Below are positions 23,214 to 33,346 of a DNA stretch of 64,000 bases, piece after piece. The DNA comes from Brevundimonas sp. (GTDB lineage Bacteria > Pseudomonadota > Alphaproteobacteria > Caulobacterales > Caulobacteraceae), in assembly GCF_019636155.1 (NCBI RefSeq), contig NZ_JAHBYB010000006.1, positions 124,001 through 188,000 of the forward strand. The letters are read 5' to 3'. The position numbers and the translations under genes are program-made. Position 1 is the first letter of the stretch, and each line of letters begins with the position of its first letter. The notes under the pieces are model-generated. The model had not been told where the DNA came from, searched no databases, and was given only the letters and a program-made list of their open reading frames with translations.

Positions 23214-23908
23214 ATCTCGGCCAGGATCGCCTGGGCCAGGCGACAGGCCTCGCCGCCGTCGGGCCTGTCCTGACGCGCCGAGACCCGGACGTCGGTCCGG
23301 CCTGGGCGAATGCGCACCACGGCGTCATAGGAAAACCCGAACCAGAAGCCGGTGCGGGTGCCGTCCGCCCGGCCGACGCCGGACCCCAGAACCTCGAACC
23401 CGGCCTGATCCAGGGCCCAGGCGGCGACCTCGGGCGCGGCCTGGGACGGGACGAAGGCCAGGTCGCAACCGGAAACATCGAACGACGCCGTCAGGGCCGG
23501 CGCGCCCGCCGCCGCGCGCCTCTGGCTGAGAACCCCGCCATAGGCGGGCGGATCGGCCGGATCGCTGGTCACGTCCGCCGGGCCGGCCTGAAGATGGTAG
23601 GGGGTCTGCCCGCCGACCCAGGCCCACAGATAGAGGCCCGCCGTCAGGCCGGCCGCCACGACCGCGATCCCGGCGGCGAGCGCCCGGCCGCGACCACCGC
23701 CCAGGGCGCCGACGACACAGGCCGCGGCGGCGATCACACCCGCCAGGGCCAGGCCCAGGCCGACCTTCCAGGTCAGCAGGCTCCAGCCGATGCGCCAGTC
23801 CCACAGGCCCAGATGCGTGCCCATGGCCGCGACCATGACCACCAGCGGCGCCACCAGGGCCAGGGCCGCCAGCCGCCAGGCCGTCCGGTTCGATCCGCCG
23901 CGCGCCAT
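23198..23908 (-). CDS. DUF1499 membrane protein
   Basis: The 236-aa protein has three hydrophobic segments in the first ~100 residues (about 12-32, 45-70 and 78-98), then a soluble DUF1499 domain with RTGFWFGFSYDAVVRIRP and RQDRPDGGEACRLAQAIL. The domain's function is unknown. It overlaps the 3' end of the metallo-hydrolase on the other strand and lies 19 bp after the acyl-CoA ligase stop codon, so it may share that gene's transcript. Confidence 0.8.
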   Translation of the reverse strand: MARGGSNRTAWRLAALALVAPLVVMVAAMGTHLGLWDWRIGWSLLTWKVGLGLALAGVIAAAACVVGALGGGRGRALAAGIAVVAAGLTAGLYLWAWVGGQTPYHLQAGPADVTSDPADPPAYGGVLSQRRAAAGAPALTASFDVSGCDLAFVPSQAAPEVAAWALDQAGFEVLGSGVGRADGTRTGFWFGFSYDAVVRIRPGRTDVRVSARQDRPDGGEACRLAQAILAEIQARR

Positions 23909-23927
23909 GGCCGCCTCTCCGTCGCTG

Positions 23928-25559
<1,632 letters not shown>

Positions 25560-25690
25560 CTATGCGTCCCTCGACTGCGCCTCATCCTCGCGGGCGCTTG
25601 CGGCGACGCTATCCGGGTGAACGTCGATAAGCAATCTGAGCGAGGCGCGACCGATGGCCTCTGCCGCGCCATCGCCGTAAAGAGGCGGCC

Positions 25691-26356
25691 ATGGCCATAT
25701 TGATCGGCATCACCGGAGGATCGGGCTCGGGCAAGAGCACCCTGGCCGAGGCGCTGCTGAACGCCCTGCCGACAGGCGACGCGGCCCTGTTGCGCGAGGA
25801 CTCCTACTATATCGACGCCGCCGCCCTGCCCGGCTTCGATGCGGCGACCTTCGACTTCGATGACGTTGCGGCGCGTGATCATGACCTGCTGGCGCGGCAC
25901 CTGGCCGAGCTGAAGGCGGGCCGGCCGGTCGTCGTGCCGGTCTATTCCTTCATCCATCATGGGCGCGAACCCGGCGGAGAGCCGGTCGCGCCCGCGTCGG
26001 TGGTGATCGTCGAGGGGACGCACCTGCTGTGCACCCCGGCGGTGGCGGACCTGTTCGACATCCGCGTCTTCGTCGACACCCCGGCCGACATCCGCTTCAT
26101 CCGCCGCCTGTTGCGCGATCAGGTCGAGCGCGGCCGGACGGCCGAGTCGGTCATCCAGCAGTATCTGGCCACCGTGCGGCCGGGGCACGAACGACTGACC
26201 GAGCCGTCGCGGGCGCATGCCGACTTCATCATCGCCGATGCGACGGCCGCGGTGCGCCTGACCGACCCGCAGGCGGTGGTGCGGCTGGCCGCGCCGGTTC
26301 TGGCCCACCCCCTGCTGGCGCCCCTGCTGGGGTCGCGATCCGCCCCGCCCGGATAG
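25691..26356 (+). CDS. udk: Uridine kinase
   Basis: The 221-aa protein is a P-loop kinase of the uridine/phosphoribulokinase group. Motifs are GITGGSGSGKSTLAE (Walker A, residues 6-20), LREDSYYID, FDFDDVAARDHDLL, VPVYSFIHHGRE and VIVEGTHLL. It would phosphorylate uridine or cytidine for pyrimidine salvage. ATG has a weak site, GAGGCGGCC. Some members act on other nucleosides, so the exact substrate is an inference. Confidence 0.88.
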   Translation: MAILIGITGGSGSGKSTLAEALLNALPTGDAALLREDSYYIDAAALPGFDAATFDFDDVAARDHDLLARHLAELKAGRPVVVPVYSFIHHGREPGGEPVAPASVVIVEGTHLLCTPAVADLFDIRVFVDTPADIRFIRRLLRDQVERGRTAESVIQQYLATVRPGHERLTEPSRAHADFIIADATAAVRLTDPQAVVRLAAPVLAHPLLAPLLGSRSAPPG

Positions 26357-26426
26357 AAACAGGGCGCCTCTCGCATCCGTCGCGCGGTGTGTTAAGGCGA
26401 ATGCGAACTGTTTGCAGGAAAAGCTC

Positions 26427-27419
26427 ATGTTCCGCGCCCTCGTCATGGCCGCCGCCCTTGCGGCCGCCGCCCCCGCCTTTGCCCTGGCCGCCCCGGCCGC
26501 CGCGCCAACCCAGGACGCCGCCGCGGCCGATCAGGCCCGGTTCGAGCGGGACCGCCAGGCCATATTGGCCCAGGCCGGCCAGTACCGCGTCCGGTTCGCC
26601 ATGCATGAGCGGGTCAGTTTCCTCGACGGTTACACCCCGCTGGAGGAAGACCTGTCGGGCGGCAACGAGATCGTGCGGGTGGTCTATGACGACGGCGACC
26701 GCATCAGCCTGCAGCACATCCTGGTCATGACCCACAACGACCAGACCATGGTCATCAAGCACTGGCGCCAGGACTGGGTCTATCAGCCGCAGACCGTCCT
26801 GACCTACGCCGGGCCCAATCACTGGACCCTGACGGCCGTGCCCGAGGATCAGCGGCGCGGCGCCTGGTCCCAGACGGTGTGGCAGACGGACGATTCCCCC
26901 CGCTATGGCGGCGTCGGCCGCTGGACCTATGACCATGGGCTGACCGAATGGACCAGCGGCCCGACCTGGCGGCCCCTGGCCCGCCGCGACGCGGTGCGCC
27001 ACCCGATCTACGACCGCTATCTGGGCGTCAACCGTCACGCCCTGACCCCGGCGGGCTGGGTGCATATCCAGGACAATATGAAGATGGGCCCGGCCGCCGC
27101 CGGGGAAGAACCCACAGCCATCGTCCAGGAGGACGTGGTCAACACCTACAGCCGCTGGGACGGCTATGACGCCGCGCCCGGCGACGACTACTGGGCCAAG
27201 ACGGGCGACTACTGGGCGGCGGTGCGCCAGGCCTGGGACCAGGCCATCGCCCGGTCGAACGGCGTCTATCTTCAGGAGGCGGCCAACCAGGGCGCCGTCA
27301 CCGGCGGCCCGCTGATGGACTGGGCCGAGCAGATCGTAGAGGGCGAGATCACCACCGAGGCCGCCATCGCCGAGGCCCGCGCCCTGATCGCCCAGGCCAC
27401 GGCCGAACCGACGACCTGA
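26427..27419 (+). CDS. DUF6607 family secreted protein
   Basis: The 330-aa product has a signal peptide (about residues 1-24, MFRALVMAAALAAAAPAFAL). The mature part follows the DUF6607 pattern: VRVVYDDGDRISLQHILVM, IKHWRQDWVYQP, NHWTLTAVPED and WHRLG-like NRHALTPAGWVHIQDNMK. The function of the family is not known. The start was set at the ATG preceded by AGGAAAAGCTC, not the earlier in-frame codon. It ends 13 bp before the convergent pdxH stop. Confidence 0.8.
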   Translation: MFRALVMAAALAAAAPAFALAAPAAAPTQDAAAADQARFERDRQAILAQAGQYRVRFAMHERVSFLDGYTPLEEDLSGGNEIVRVVYDDGDRISLQHILVMTHNDQTMVIKHWRQDWVYQPQTVLTYAGPNHWTLTAVPEDQRRGAWSQTVWQTDDSPRYGGVGRWTYDHGLTEWTSGPTWRPLARRDAVRHPIYDRYLGVNRHALTPAGWVHIQDNMKMGPAAAGEEPTAIVQEDVVNTYSRWDGYDAAPGDDYWAKTGDYWAAVRQAWDQAIARSNGVYLQEAANQGAVTGGPLMDWAEQIVEGEITTEAAIAEARALIAQATAEPTT

Positions 27420-27432
27420 GGCTGACCCCGGA

Positions 27433-28107
27433 TCACGGCCACAGCCGCGTCCGACGCCACCCCTCCCCGTCCCGCTCGAACCGCACCCGGTCGTGCAGAC
27501 GGAACGGCCGGTCGCGCCAGAATTCGATCGCTTCGGGGATCACGCGCCAGCCGCTCCAACGGTCGGGACGCGGCACCTCCCGGCCCTCATGCCGGGCCGT
27601 CTCCCGCGCCACGGCGGCCTCCAGTTCGGCCCGGTCGGCCAGGGGCCGCGACTGGTCCGAGGCCCAGGCCCCGATGCGGCTTTCCCGCGCCCGGCTGGCG
27701 AAATAGGCGTCGGCCTCGGCCGCCGTGACGGGCTGGACCCGGCCCCGCACCCGCACCTGACGACGCAGCGTCTTCCAGTGGAACAGAAGCGCCGCCCCCG
27801 GCATGGCCGCCAGCTGCTGGCCCTTGGCGCTCTCGCGATTGGAATAGAAGGTGAAGCCGCGCCCATCGACATCCTTCAGCAGCACCATCCGGCAGTCCGG
27901 CAGTCCGTCCGCATCGACGGTGGCCAGGGCCATGGCGTTGGCGTCGTTCGGCTCATGCCGCCTGGCGTCCTCCAGCCAGTCGATGAACAGGCCGAAGGGG
28001 TCGTCGCGCTGAAAGGCCGCTTCGTCGGCGTTGGCGGCCAGGGCGGCGGCATAGTCGCGGGCGTAGTCTTCGCGCGAGGGGCTGGACGGGATCACGGGGG
28101 CGGTCAT
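27433..28107 (-). CDS. pdxH: Pyridoxamine 5'-phosphate oxidase PdxH
   Basis: PdxH oxidises pyridoxamine or pyridoxine phosphate to pyridoxal phosphate with FMN. The 224-aa protein matches family length and motifs: [68 protein letters not shown], and the C-terminal block [11 protein letters not shown] / [13 protein letters not shown] at 28107 begins [10 protein letters not shown]; the frame upstream overlaps the opposite DnaJ-like gene. Confidence 0.95.
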   Translation of the reverse strand: MTAPVIPSSPSREDYARDYAAALAANADEAAFQRDDPFGLFIDWLEDARRHEPNDANAMALATVDADGLPDCRMVLLKDVDGRGFTFYSNRESAKGQQLAAMPGAALLFHWKTLRRQVRVRGRVQPVTAAEADAYFASRARESRIGAWASDQSRPLADRAELEAAVARETARHEGREVPRPDRWSGWRVIPEAIEFWRDRPFRLHDRVRFERDGEGWRRTRLWP

Positions 28108-28212
28108 GGCCTCGTCTTTACGCCTGACCGCCGGGGCCGTGAAGGAGCCGACCGCCCCAGACGCCGCTACGGTTAACCCCGCCTTGACCATGATGGGGGC
28201 CTTAGTGCCGCC

Positions 28213-28944
28213 ATGCCCGTCGCCGGCCGTTCCGAGATCGCCTCTCTGAAGGAGGCCTACGCCCTGATCGGCCTGAACGGGCCGGTCGAGGGGCCGGCCC
28301 TGACCGCCGCCTTCCGCGCGGCGGTGAAGGCGGCCCGGCCGGATCGCGAGGACGGGGACGCCGACCGCTTTCGCCGGGTCATCGCCGCCTGGCGGCTGAT
28401 CCAGAAACAGGCGCCGGCCCGGCCGGCCCTGGCCGCCCCGGCTGCTCGTCCCGCCCCGCCTCCGATCCTGGGCCTGACGCCGATGCAGGCCGTGGCGGGC
28501 GGCGGCGCCCGGATCACGGTCGGCGGCCGCCGGTTGCGGATCCGTGTTCCCGCCGGGCTGAGAACCGGCGAGCACCTTCGGCTGAAAGGCGCCGGCCCGG
28601 AGGGCGACGATCTCTATCTGCCCGTCCGCATCCGGCCCGAGGACGGGCTGTCGGCCTTCGGCGACGACCTGTTCATGGACTGGCCCTGCGCGCCCCGCCT
28701 GTTCGAGGATGGCGGCAGGATCGAGATCGACACCTGGTCCGGCCCTCGCTCGGCCTGGATGGTCGGGGGCGTGGCCAGTCCGTATCGCGTCCGCCTGCGC
28801 GGCCTGGGCCTTCCGGCGCGCGGGTCGCGGCCCCAGGGCCATCTGTTCGTCACCCTGACGCCCGCCCAGGACGCGCCCTCGGCGGCAGAGGACCTGCTGG
28901 CCCGCTTCAGCCGGGTGTGGACGCCGGGGCGGATGGCGGCCTGA
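28213..28944 (+). CDS. DnaJ-like protein with degenerate J domain
   Basis: The 243-aa protein has an N-terminal J-like helix bundle (about residues 11-65) in which the conserved HPD tripeptide is replaced by RPD (AARPDREDG). After a Pro/Ala linker it has a DnaJ C-terminal substrate-binding domain ([33 protein letters not shown]). The Gly/Phe and zinc regions are missing. Without HPD, stimulation of DnaK is not expected, so it may bind clients only. It diverges from pdxH over 105 bp. Confidence 0.8.
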   Translation: MPVAGRSEIASLKEAYALIGLNGPVEGPALTAAFRAAVKAARPDREDGDADRFRRVIAAWRLIQKQAPARPALAAPAARPAPPPILGLTPMQAVAGGGARITVGGRRLRIRVPAGLRTGEHLRLKGAGPEGDDLYLPVRIRPEDGLSAFGDDLFMDWPCAPRLFEDGGRIEIDTWSGPRSAWMVGGVASPYRVRLRGLGLPARGSRPQGHLFVTLTPAQDAPSAAEDLLARFSRVWTPGRMAA

Positions 28945-28954
28945 CTTGATATCG

Positions 28955-28994
28955 CGCATCAAAAATCGCATCATGTGATGCTGTTTTTGATGCG
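28955..28994. promoter_or_regulatory. 40-bp palindromic operator of vapBC
   Basis: Outer arms CGCATCAAAAA and TTTTTGATGCG surround an inner palindrome GCATCA-TG-TGATGC. It ends 8 bp before the antitoxin ATG. VapB-VapC complexes bind such nested repeats to repress their own operon; binding here is inferred. Confidence 0.8.
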
Positions 28995-29002
28995 GAGTCG
29001 CC

Positions 29003-29206
29003 ATGCGAACGACAGTCACCCTTGATGACGACCTGATGGCGGCCGCGGCTGAGTACAGCGGCCTCACCGAGAAATCGGCCATTATCCGACTGGCGCTTCA
29101 GGAATACGTGTCCGCCGAGGCTTCGCGGCGTCTGGCGCGCATGGGCGGCAGTCAGCCGGATTTCGAGCCCGCTCCGCGCAAGCGTTATTGGGTCGAGGAA
29201 GACTGA
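29003..29206 (+). CDS. vapB: VapB-type antitoxin
   Basis: The 67-aa protein begins [20 protein letters not shown], a ribbon-helix-helix DNA-binding start typical of VapB antitoxins, followed by [12 protein letters not shown]. Its tail ([10 protein letters not shown]) probably wraps around the toxin. It would neutralise VapC and, with it, repress the operon at the palindrome just upstream. The site GCGGAGTCGCC precedes the ATG. The VapC start follows after 2 nt. Confidence 0.88.
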   Translation: MRTTVTLDDDLMAAAAEYSGLTEKSAIIRLALQEYVSAEASRRLARMGGSQPDFEPAPRKRYWVEED

Positions 29207-29208
29207 CC

Positions 29209-29580
29209 GTGATCCTGGCGGACACTTCGATCTGGGCCGGACATCTACGCACGACAGATCCGATCATGGAGCAGTTGCTCGACGACCAGCAAATTCTGAT
29301 GCACCCCTTCGTCATCGGGGAACTGGCCATGGGCAACCTGGCCGACCGGTCCGCCTTTCTGCGCAGCCTGGATCGGATGAAATCCGCCCCCAAGGCGCTG
29401 GACAAAGAGGTTCTCAAGATGATCGAGCAAGGTCGGCATTTCGGCGCAGGCATGGGGTGGATCGACGCGCATCTGTTGGCCTCGGTCTTGCTGACAGATC
29501 ATGCTCGGCTCTGGACCCGCGACCGCCGCCTGAACACCGCGGCGGCGAAACATGGCCGGTCGGCCAGCCTGCATCACTGA
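29209..29580 (+). CDS. vapC: VapC-type PIN-domain ribonuclease toxin
   Basis: The 123-aa PIN-domain protein has the acidic residues expected of VapC: Asp in [13 protein letters not shown], Glu in FVIGELAMG, Asp in [13 protein letters not shown] and Asp in LWTRDRRL. VapC toxins cleave tRNA or rRNA; the target here is unknown. GTG was chosen as the start because it begins the conserved ILADTS strand and lies 2 nt after the antitoxin stop. Its stop codon is 1 nt before the aroC ATG. Confidence 0.9.
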   Translation: MILADTSIWAGHLRTTDPIMEQLLDDQQILMHPFVIGELAMGNLADRSAFLRSLDRMKSAPKALDKEVLKMIEQGRHFGAGMGWIDAHLLASVLLTDHARLWTRDRRLNTAAAKHGRSASLHH

Positions 29581-29581
29581 C

Positions 29582-30676
29582 ATGTCGCACAACAGCTTCG
29601 GCCATCTGTTCCGCGTGACGACCTGGGGCGAAAGCCATGGGCCGGCGATCGGCTGCGTCATCGACGGCTGTCCTCCGCTGATCCCGCTGAGCGAGGGCGA
29701 CATCCAGCCCTGGCTGGACCGCCGCAAGCCCGGCGGCAGCCGGTTCGTGACCCAGAGGCGCGAGAGCGACACGGCCCGCATCCTGTCCGGCGTGTTCGAC
29801 GACGGGGCCGGGCCGGTCACTACCGGAACCCCCATCGCAATCCAGATCGAAAACGAGGACGCGCGGTCAAAGGACTATGGCGACATCGCCCGCGCCTTCC
29901 GGCCCGGCCACGCCGACTATGTCTATCAGGCCAAATACGGGGTGCGGGATCACCGCGGCGGAGGCCGGTCCTCGGCGCGCGAGACCGCCAGCCGCGTCGC
30001 CGCCGGGGCCGTGGCGCGCCGGGTTCTGGGCGACAGTGTCGTGATCCGCGCCGGGGTGGTGCAGATCGGGCCGCACCGCATCGCGCCGGACGCCGTCGAT
30101 TTCGACGCCGTGAACGCCAATCCCCTGTTCGCCGCCTCGGCCGATGTGGTCGAACCCTGGTCCGAATATCTTGACGGGGTGCGTAGGGCCGGATCGTCCA
30201 TCGGGGCGGTGGTGGCGCTGGAGGTCACGGGCGTGCCCGTCGGCTGGGGCGCGCCGGTCTATGGCAAGCTGGACGCCGAACTGGCCGCCGCCCTGATGTC
30301 GATCAATGCCGCCAAGGGGGTCGAGATCGGCGCCGGGTTCGGCGCGGCCGAACTGTCGGGCGAAGACAACGCCGACGAAATGCGCCTGGGACCGGACGGG
30401 ACGCCCGTCTTCCTGTCCAACCAGGCGGGCGGCGTTCTGGGCGGGATCAGCACCGGCCAGGCGATCACGGCGCGGGTGGCGTTCAAGCCCACATCCTCCA
30501 TCCTGACCCCACGCCAGACGATCACCCGCGACGGCGCCGAGACCGAGATCCGAACCACCGGCCGCCATGACCCCTGCGTCGCCCTGCGCGCCGTGCCGGT
30601 GGTCGAGGCCATGGCCGCCTGCGTCCTGGCCGACGCCCTGCTGCGGCATCGGGCCCAGATGGCGCCCCTTCCGTAA
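29582..30676 (+). CDS. aroC: Chorismate synthase AroC
   Basis: AroC makes chorismate from EPSP with reduced FMN in the shikimate pathway. The 364-aa protein fits family length and motifs: [20 protein letters not shown] near the start, [48 protein letters not shown] (two parts) and [18 protein letters not shown]. The ATG lies 1 nt after vapC, so its expression may depend on the toxin-antitoxin transcript or on a promoter within vapBC. Confidence 0.97.
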   Translation: MSHNSFGHLFRVTTWGESHGPAIGCVIDGCPPLIPLSEGDIQPWLDRRKPGGSRFVTQRRESDTARILSGVFDDGAGPVTTGTPIAIQIENEDARSKDYGDIARAFRPGHADYVYQAKYGVRDHRGGGRSSARETASRVAAGAVARRVLGDSVVIRAGVVQIGPHRIAPDAVDFDAVNANPLFAASADVVEPWSEYLDGVRRAGSSIGAVVALEVTGVPVGWGAPVYGKLDAELAAALMSINAAKGVEIGAGFGAAELSGEDNADEMRLGPDGTPVFLSNQAGGVLGGISTGQAITARVAFKPTSSILTPRQTITRDGAETEIRTTGRHDPCVALRAVPVVEAMAACVLADALLRHRAQMAPLP

Positions 30677-30745
30677 CTGATACTGTTTCCTATATCCCTT
30701 CCGAACGGCGCGACAGCGCCACCTGTTTCAGAGGGAGATCGCGTC

Positions 30746-31444
30746 ATGATCGACGTCCGACGTTTCGACAGCCTGGGCGGGGCCGACCACGGTTGGCTGA
30801 AGGCCCGGCACCATTTCTCGTTCGCCAACTACTATGACCCGTCGCGCATGGGCTGGGGCCGGCTGCGCGTCTGGAACGACGACGAGATCGCGGCCCGGTC
30901 CGGCTTTCCGCCCCACCCCCACGCCGACATGGAGATCATCACCTATGTCCGCTCCGGGGCCATCACCCATGAGGATTCCATGGGCAACCGGGGCCGCACC
31001 GGCGCCGGCGACGTTCAGGTGATGAGCGCGGGGACCGGCGTGCGTCACTCCGAGTTCAACCTGGAAGACGAAACCACCACCCTGTTCCAGATCTGGATCG
31101 AGACCGACAAGCCCGGGGCCCAGCCCGGCTGGGGCCAGCGGACCTTTCCCAAGGCCGACCGGTCGGGGCGGTTCACCGTCCTGGCCTCGGGCGATCCGGA
31201 AGGCGACGACGCCCTGGGCATCAACGCCGACGCCCGGGTTCTGGGGGCCACCCTGAAGGCGGGCGAGAGCCTGACCTACGACCTGGGTCCGGGCCGTCGC
31301 GCCTATCTGGTTCCGGCCGCCGGGGCGGTGGAGGTCAATGGCGTGGCGCTGAACGCCCGCGACGCCGCCGCCGTGATGGACGAGACCGCCCTGACCATCA
31401 CCGCCAGCCAGGATTCCGAACTGGTCATGGTCGACAGCCGCTGA
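30746..31444 (+). CDS. Pirin-family cupin protein (YhhW-like)
   Basis: The 232-aa bicupin begins MIDVRRFDSLGGADHGWLKA and carries the iron-binding pattern of pirins (PPHPHADMEIITYV and SAGTGVRHSEFN). E. coli YhhW in this family has quercetin 2,3-dioxygenase activity; the natural role is unclear. ATG has a GAGGGAGATC site. A hairpin follows the stop codon. Confidence 0.9.
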   Translation: MIDVRRFDSLGGADHGWLKARHHFSFANYYDPSRMGWGRLRVWNDDEIAARSGFPPHPHADMEIITYVRSGAITHEDSMGNRGRTGAGDVQVMSAGTGVRHSEFNLEDETTTLFQIWIETDKPGAQPGWGQRTFPKADRSGRFTVLASGDPEGDDALGINADARVLGATLKAGESLTYDLGPGRRAYLVPAAGAVEVNGVALNARDAAAVMDETALTITASQDSELVMVDSR

Positions 31445-31455
31445 CGTCGGCGTTA

Positions 31456-31489
31456 TCGCAGGCGCGAAGACTTGCCTTTGCGCCTGCGA
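31456..31489 (+). terminator. Strong hairpin after the pirin gene (possible terminator)
   Basis: Arms TCGCAGGCGC and GCGCCTGCGA pair perfectly around a 14-nt loop, about 11 bp past the stop codon. No T-run follows, so it may be a weak or factor-dependent terminator or an mRNA-stabilising stem. Confidence 0.5.
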
Positions 31490-31530
31490 AGGCCGATCCT
31501 CAACTGTCAGTTTTCAGAGGAAACCCTCTC

Positions 31531-32712
31531 ATGTCCGATCCGGTTGTCATCTGCTCGTTCGCCCGCACGCCCATGGGCGGGTTCCAGGGGGCCCTCGGCG
31601 GCGTCAAGGCGACCGATCTGGGCGCCACGGCGGTCAAGGCGGCGGTCGAGCGGGCCGGCGTGGCCGCCGAGAAGGTTGAACAGATCTACATGGGCTGCGT
31701 CCTGCCCGCCGGCCTGGGCCAGGCCCCGGCGCGCCAGGCGGCCATCGGCGCCGGCCTGGGCCGCCATGTCGAGGCGACTACCGTCAACAAGATGTGCGGA
31801 TCCGGCCTGCAGGCGGCCATGATGGCCCACGACGCCCTGATGGCCGGCACGGCCGAGGTGATCGTGGCCGGCGGCATGGAGAGCATGACCGGCGCCCCCT
31901 ATCTGATGAACAAGCACCGCGGCGGCGCCCGCATCGGCCATGACGTCATCGTCGACAGCATGATGATGGATGGCCTGGAAGACGCCTATTCGCCCGGCAA
32001 GGCCATGGGCGTTTTCGCCGAGGACGCGGCGCGCGAGTATCAGTTCACCCGCGAACAGATGGACGAATACGCCATCGAGAGCCTGACCCGCGCCCAGTCG
32101 GCCATCGCCTCTGGCGCCTTCAAGGCCGAAATCGTCCCGGTCGAGGTCGCCACGCGCAAGGGGCCGGTCACCGTCAGCGAGGACGAACAGCCGGGCAAGG
32201 CCGACGCCGCCAAGATCCCGACCCTGAAGCCCGCCTTCGCCAAGGACGGCGCCATCACCGCCGCCAACGCCAGTTCGATCAGCGACGGCGCCGCCGCCCT
32301 GGTCATGACGCGCGAAAGCACGGCAAAGGCCCTGGGCCTGCCCATCGTCGCGCGCGTGGTCAGCCACGCGGCCCATGCGCACGAGCCTGGCCTGTTCACC
32401 ACCGCCCCCGTGCCGGCGATGCAGAAGGCGCTGAAGAAGGCCGGCTGGTCCGTCGCGGACGTCGATCTGTGGGAGGTCAACGAGGCCTTCGCCGTCGTGG
32501 CCATGATCGCCATGCAGGACATGGGCATCGACCGCGCCAAGCTGAACGTCAACGGCGGCGCCACCGCCCTGGGCCACCCCATCGGCGCCTCGGGGGCGCG
32601 GGTGCTGACCACGCTTCTGGCCGCGCTTCAGGCGCGCGGCGGCAAGAAGGGTGTGGCGTCCCTGTGCATCGGCGGCGGCGAGGCCGTGGCCATGGCCGTC
32701 GAACTGGCCTGA
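31531..32712 (+). CDS. Acetyl-CoA acetyltransferase (thiolase)
   Basis: The 393-aa thiolase carries all catalytic residues: nucleophile Cys in NKMCGSGLQAAM (about residue 90), NEAFAVVAMI, His in GGATALGHPIGASGARVL and the second Cys in SLCIGGGEAVAM. It would form or cleave acetoacetyl-CoA, as in PHB synthesis or ketone-body use (PhaA/AtoB type). ATG has a GAGGAAACC site. It is a useful internal reference for the variant thiolase near 58 kb. Confidence 0.93.
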   Translation: MSDPVVICSFARTPMGGFQGALGGVKATDLGATAVKAAVERAGVAAEKVEQIYMGCVLPAGLGQAPARQAAIGAGLGRHVEATTVNKMCGSGLQAAMMAHDALMAGTAEVIVAGGMESMTGAPYLMNKHRGGARIGHDVIVDSMMMDGLEDAYSPGKAMGVFAEDAAREYQFTREQMDEYAIESLTRAQSAIASGAFKAEIVPVEVATRKGPVTVSEDEQPGKADAAKIPTLKPAFAKDGAITAANASSISDGAAALVMTRESTAKALGLPIVARVVSHAAHAHEPGLFTTAPVPAMQKALKKAGWSVADVDLWEVNEAFAVVAMIAMQDMGIDRAKLNVNGGATALGHPIGASGARVLTTLLAALQARGGKKGVASLCIGGGEAVAMAVELA

Positions 32713-32775
32713 TCGACCGTCGACGTTCCCGCCGACCTTGCACCCGGCGGGAGGCTCGGCCACCAATGGCCGGCG

Positions 32776-33189
32776 ATGAGCAAGTCCTGCGACGAATGCG
32801 GAATGTGCTGCAAGGTCATGGCGGTGACCGCCCTGGCCAAGCCGGCGCACAAATGGTGCCGGCATTTCCGCCGCGCCTCGGGCTGCGGAATCTATGAGGA
32901 TCGGCCGAGCGACTGCCGGGTGTTCAGCTGCGTCTGGCTGTTGGCCGACGACCGGCTGGGGCCGGAATGGAAGCCCAATGTCGCCGGCTTCATCCTGCAC
33001 AGCGAGGACGGGGCCTCGCAGCTGATCGTCGAATGCGATCCGTCCAATCCCCTGGCCTGGCGCAAATCCCCCTATATCGAGGGCCTGCGCAAGACCGCCG
33101 ACGCCGGCACGGAAGTGCTGGTCTTCGTGGGACGCAGGGGCCTGAGGCTGGAGCCGTTCGGCGGCGAGACGCCCATCCGCCGCGCCTAG
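32776..33189 (+). CDS. YkgJ-family cysteine-cluster protein
   Basis: The 137-aa protein has a cysteine cluster: CDECGMCCKVMAV at the start, then WCRHF, GCGIYEDRPSDCRVFSC. This pattern fits the YkgJ/CxxCxxCC family, thought to bind zinc or an iron-sulfur cluster; function unknown. The rest is a small alpha-beta region ending FGGETPIRRA. Its stop codon runs into a palindromic repeat that may act as a terminator. Confidence 0.8.
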   Translation: MSKSCDECGMCCKVMAVTALAKPAHKWCRHFRRASGCGIYEDRPSDCRVFSCVWLLADDRLGPEWKPNVAGFILHSEDGASQLIVECDPSNPLAWRKSPYIEGLRKTADAGTEVLVFVGRRGLRLEPFGGETPIRRA

Positions 33190-33248
33190 AGCCTGATCCG
33201 TTGAGATGGAATCGCTTCGCGATTTCATCGATGCGGTGAATCAGGCTC
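33189..33248. repeat. 60-bp imperfect palindrome (GAGCCTGAT arms)
   Basis: Ends GAGCCTGAT and ATCAGGCTC are perfect inverted copies, with inner pairing GAAATCGC-like arms (GAATCGCTTCGCGATTTC). It lies between convergent genes and starts on the last base of the YkgJ-family gene. Confidence 0.75.
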
Positions 33249-33260
33249 CAGGATTACGCG

Positions 33261-33322
33261 AGAGCATGATTCACGCTTCTGCCGGAACCGCGCAGCGGTT
33301 CCGTCAAAAACGATCATGCTCT
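33261..33322. repeat. 62-bp imperfect palindrome (AGAGCATGAT arms)
   Basis: Ends AGAGCATGAT and ATCATGCTCT are perfect inverted copies, and the centre forms GGAACCGC / GCGGTTCC. Similar GAGCATGATC-ended palindromes are, as far as I recall, widely dispersed in alphaproteobacterial genomes. It could end transcription from both sides. Confidence 0.78.
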
Positions 33323-33346
33323 AGGCCTGACACCCGACGGGCGAAA

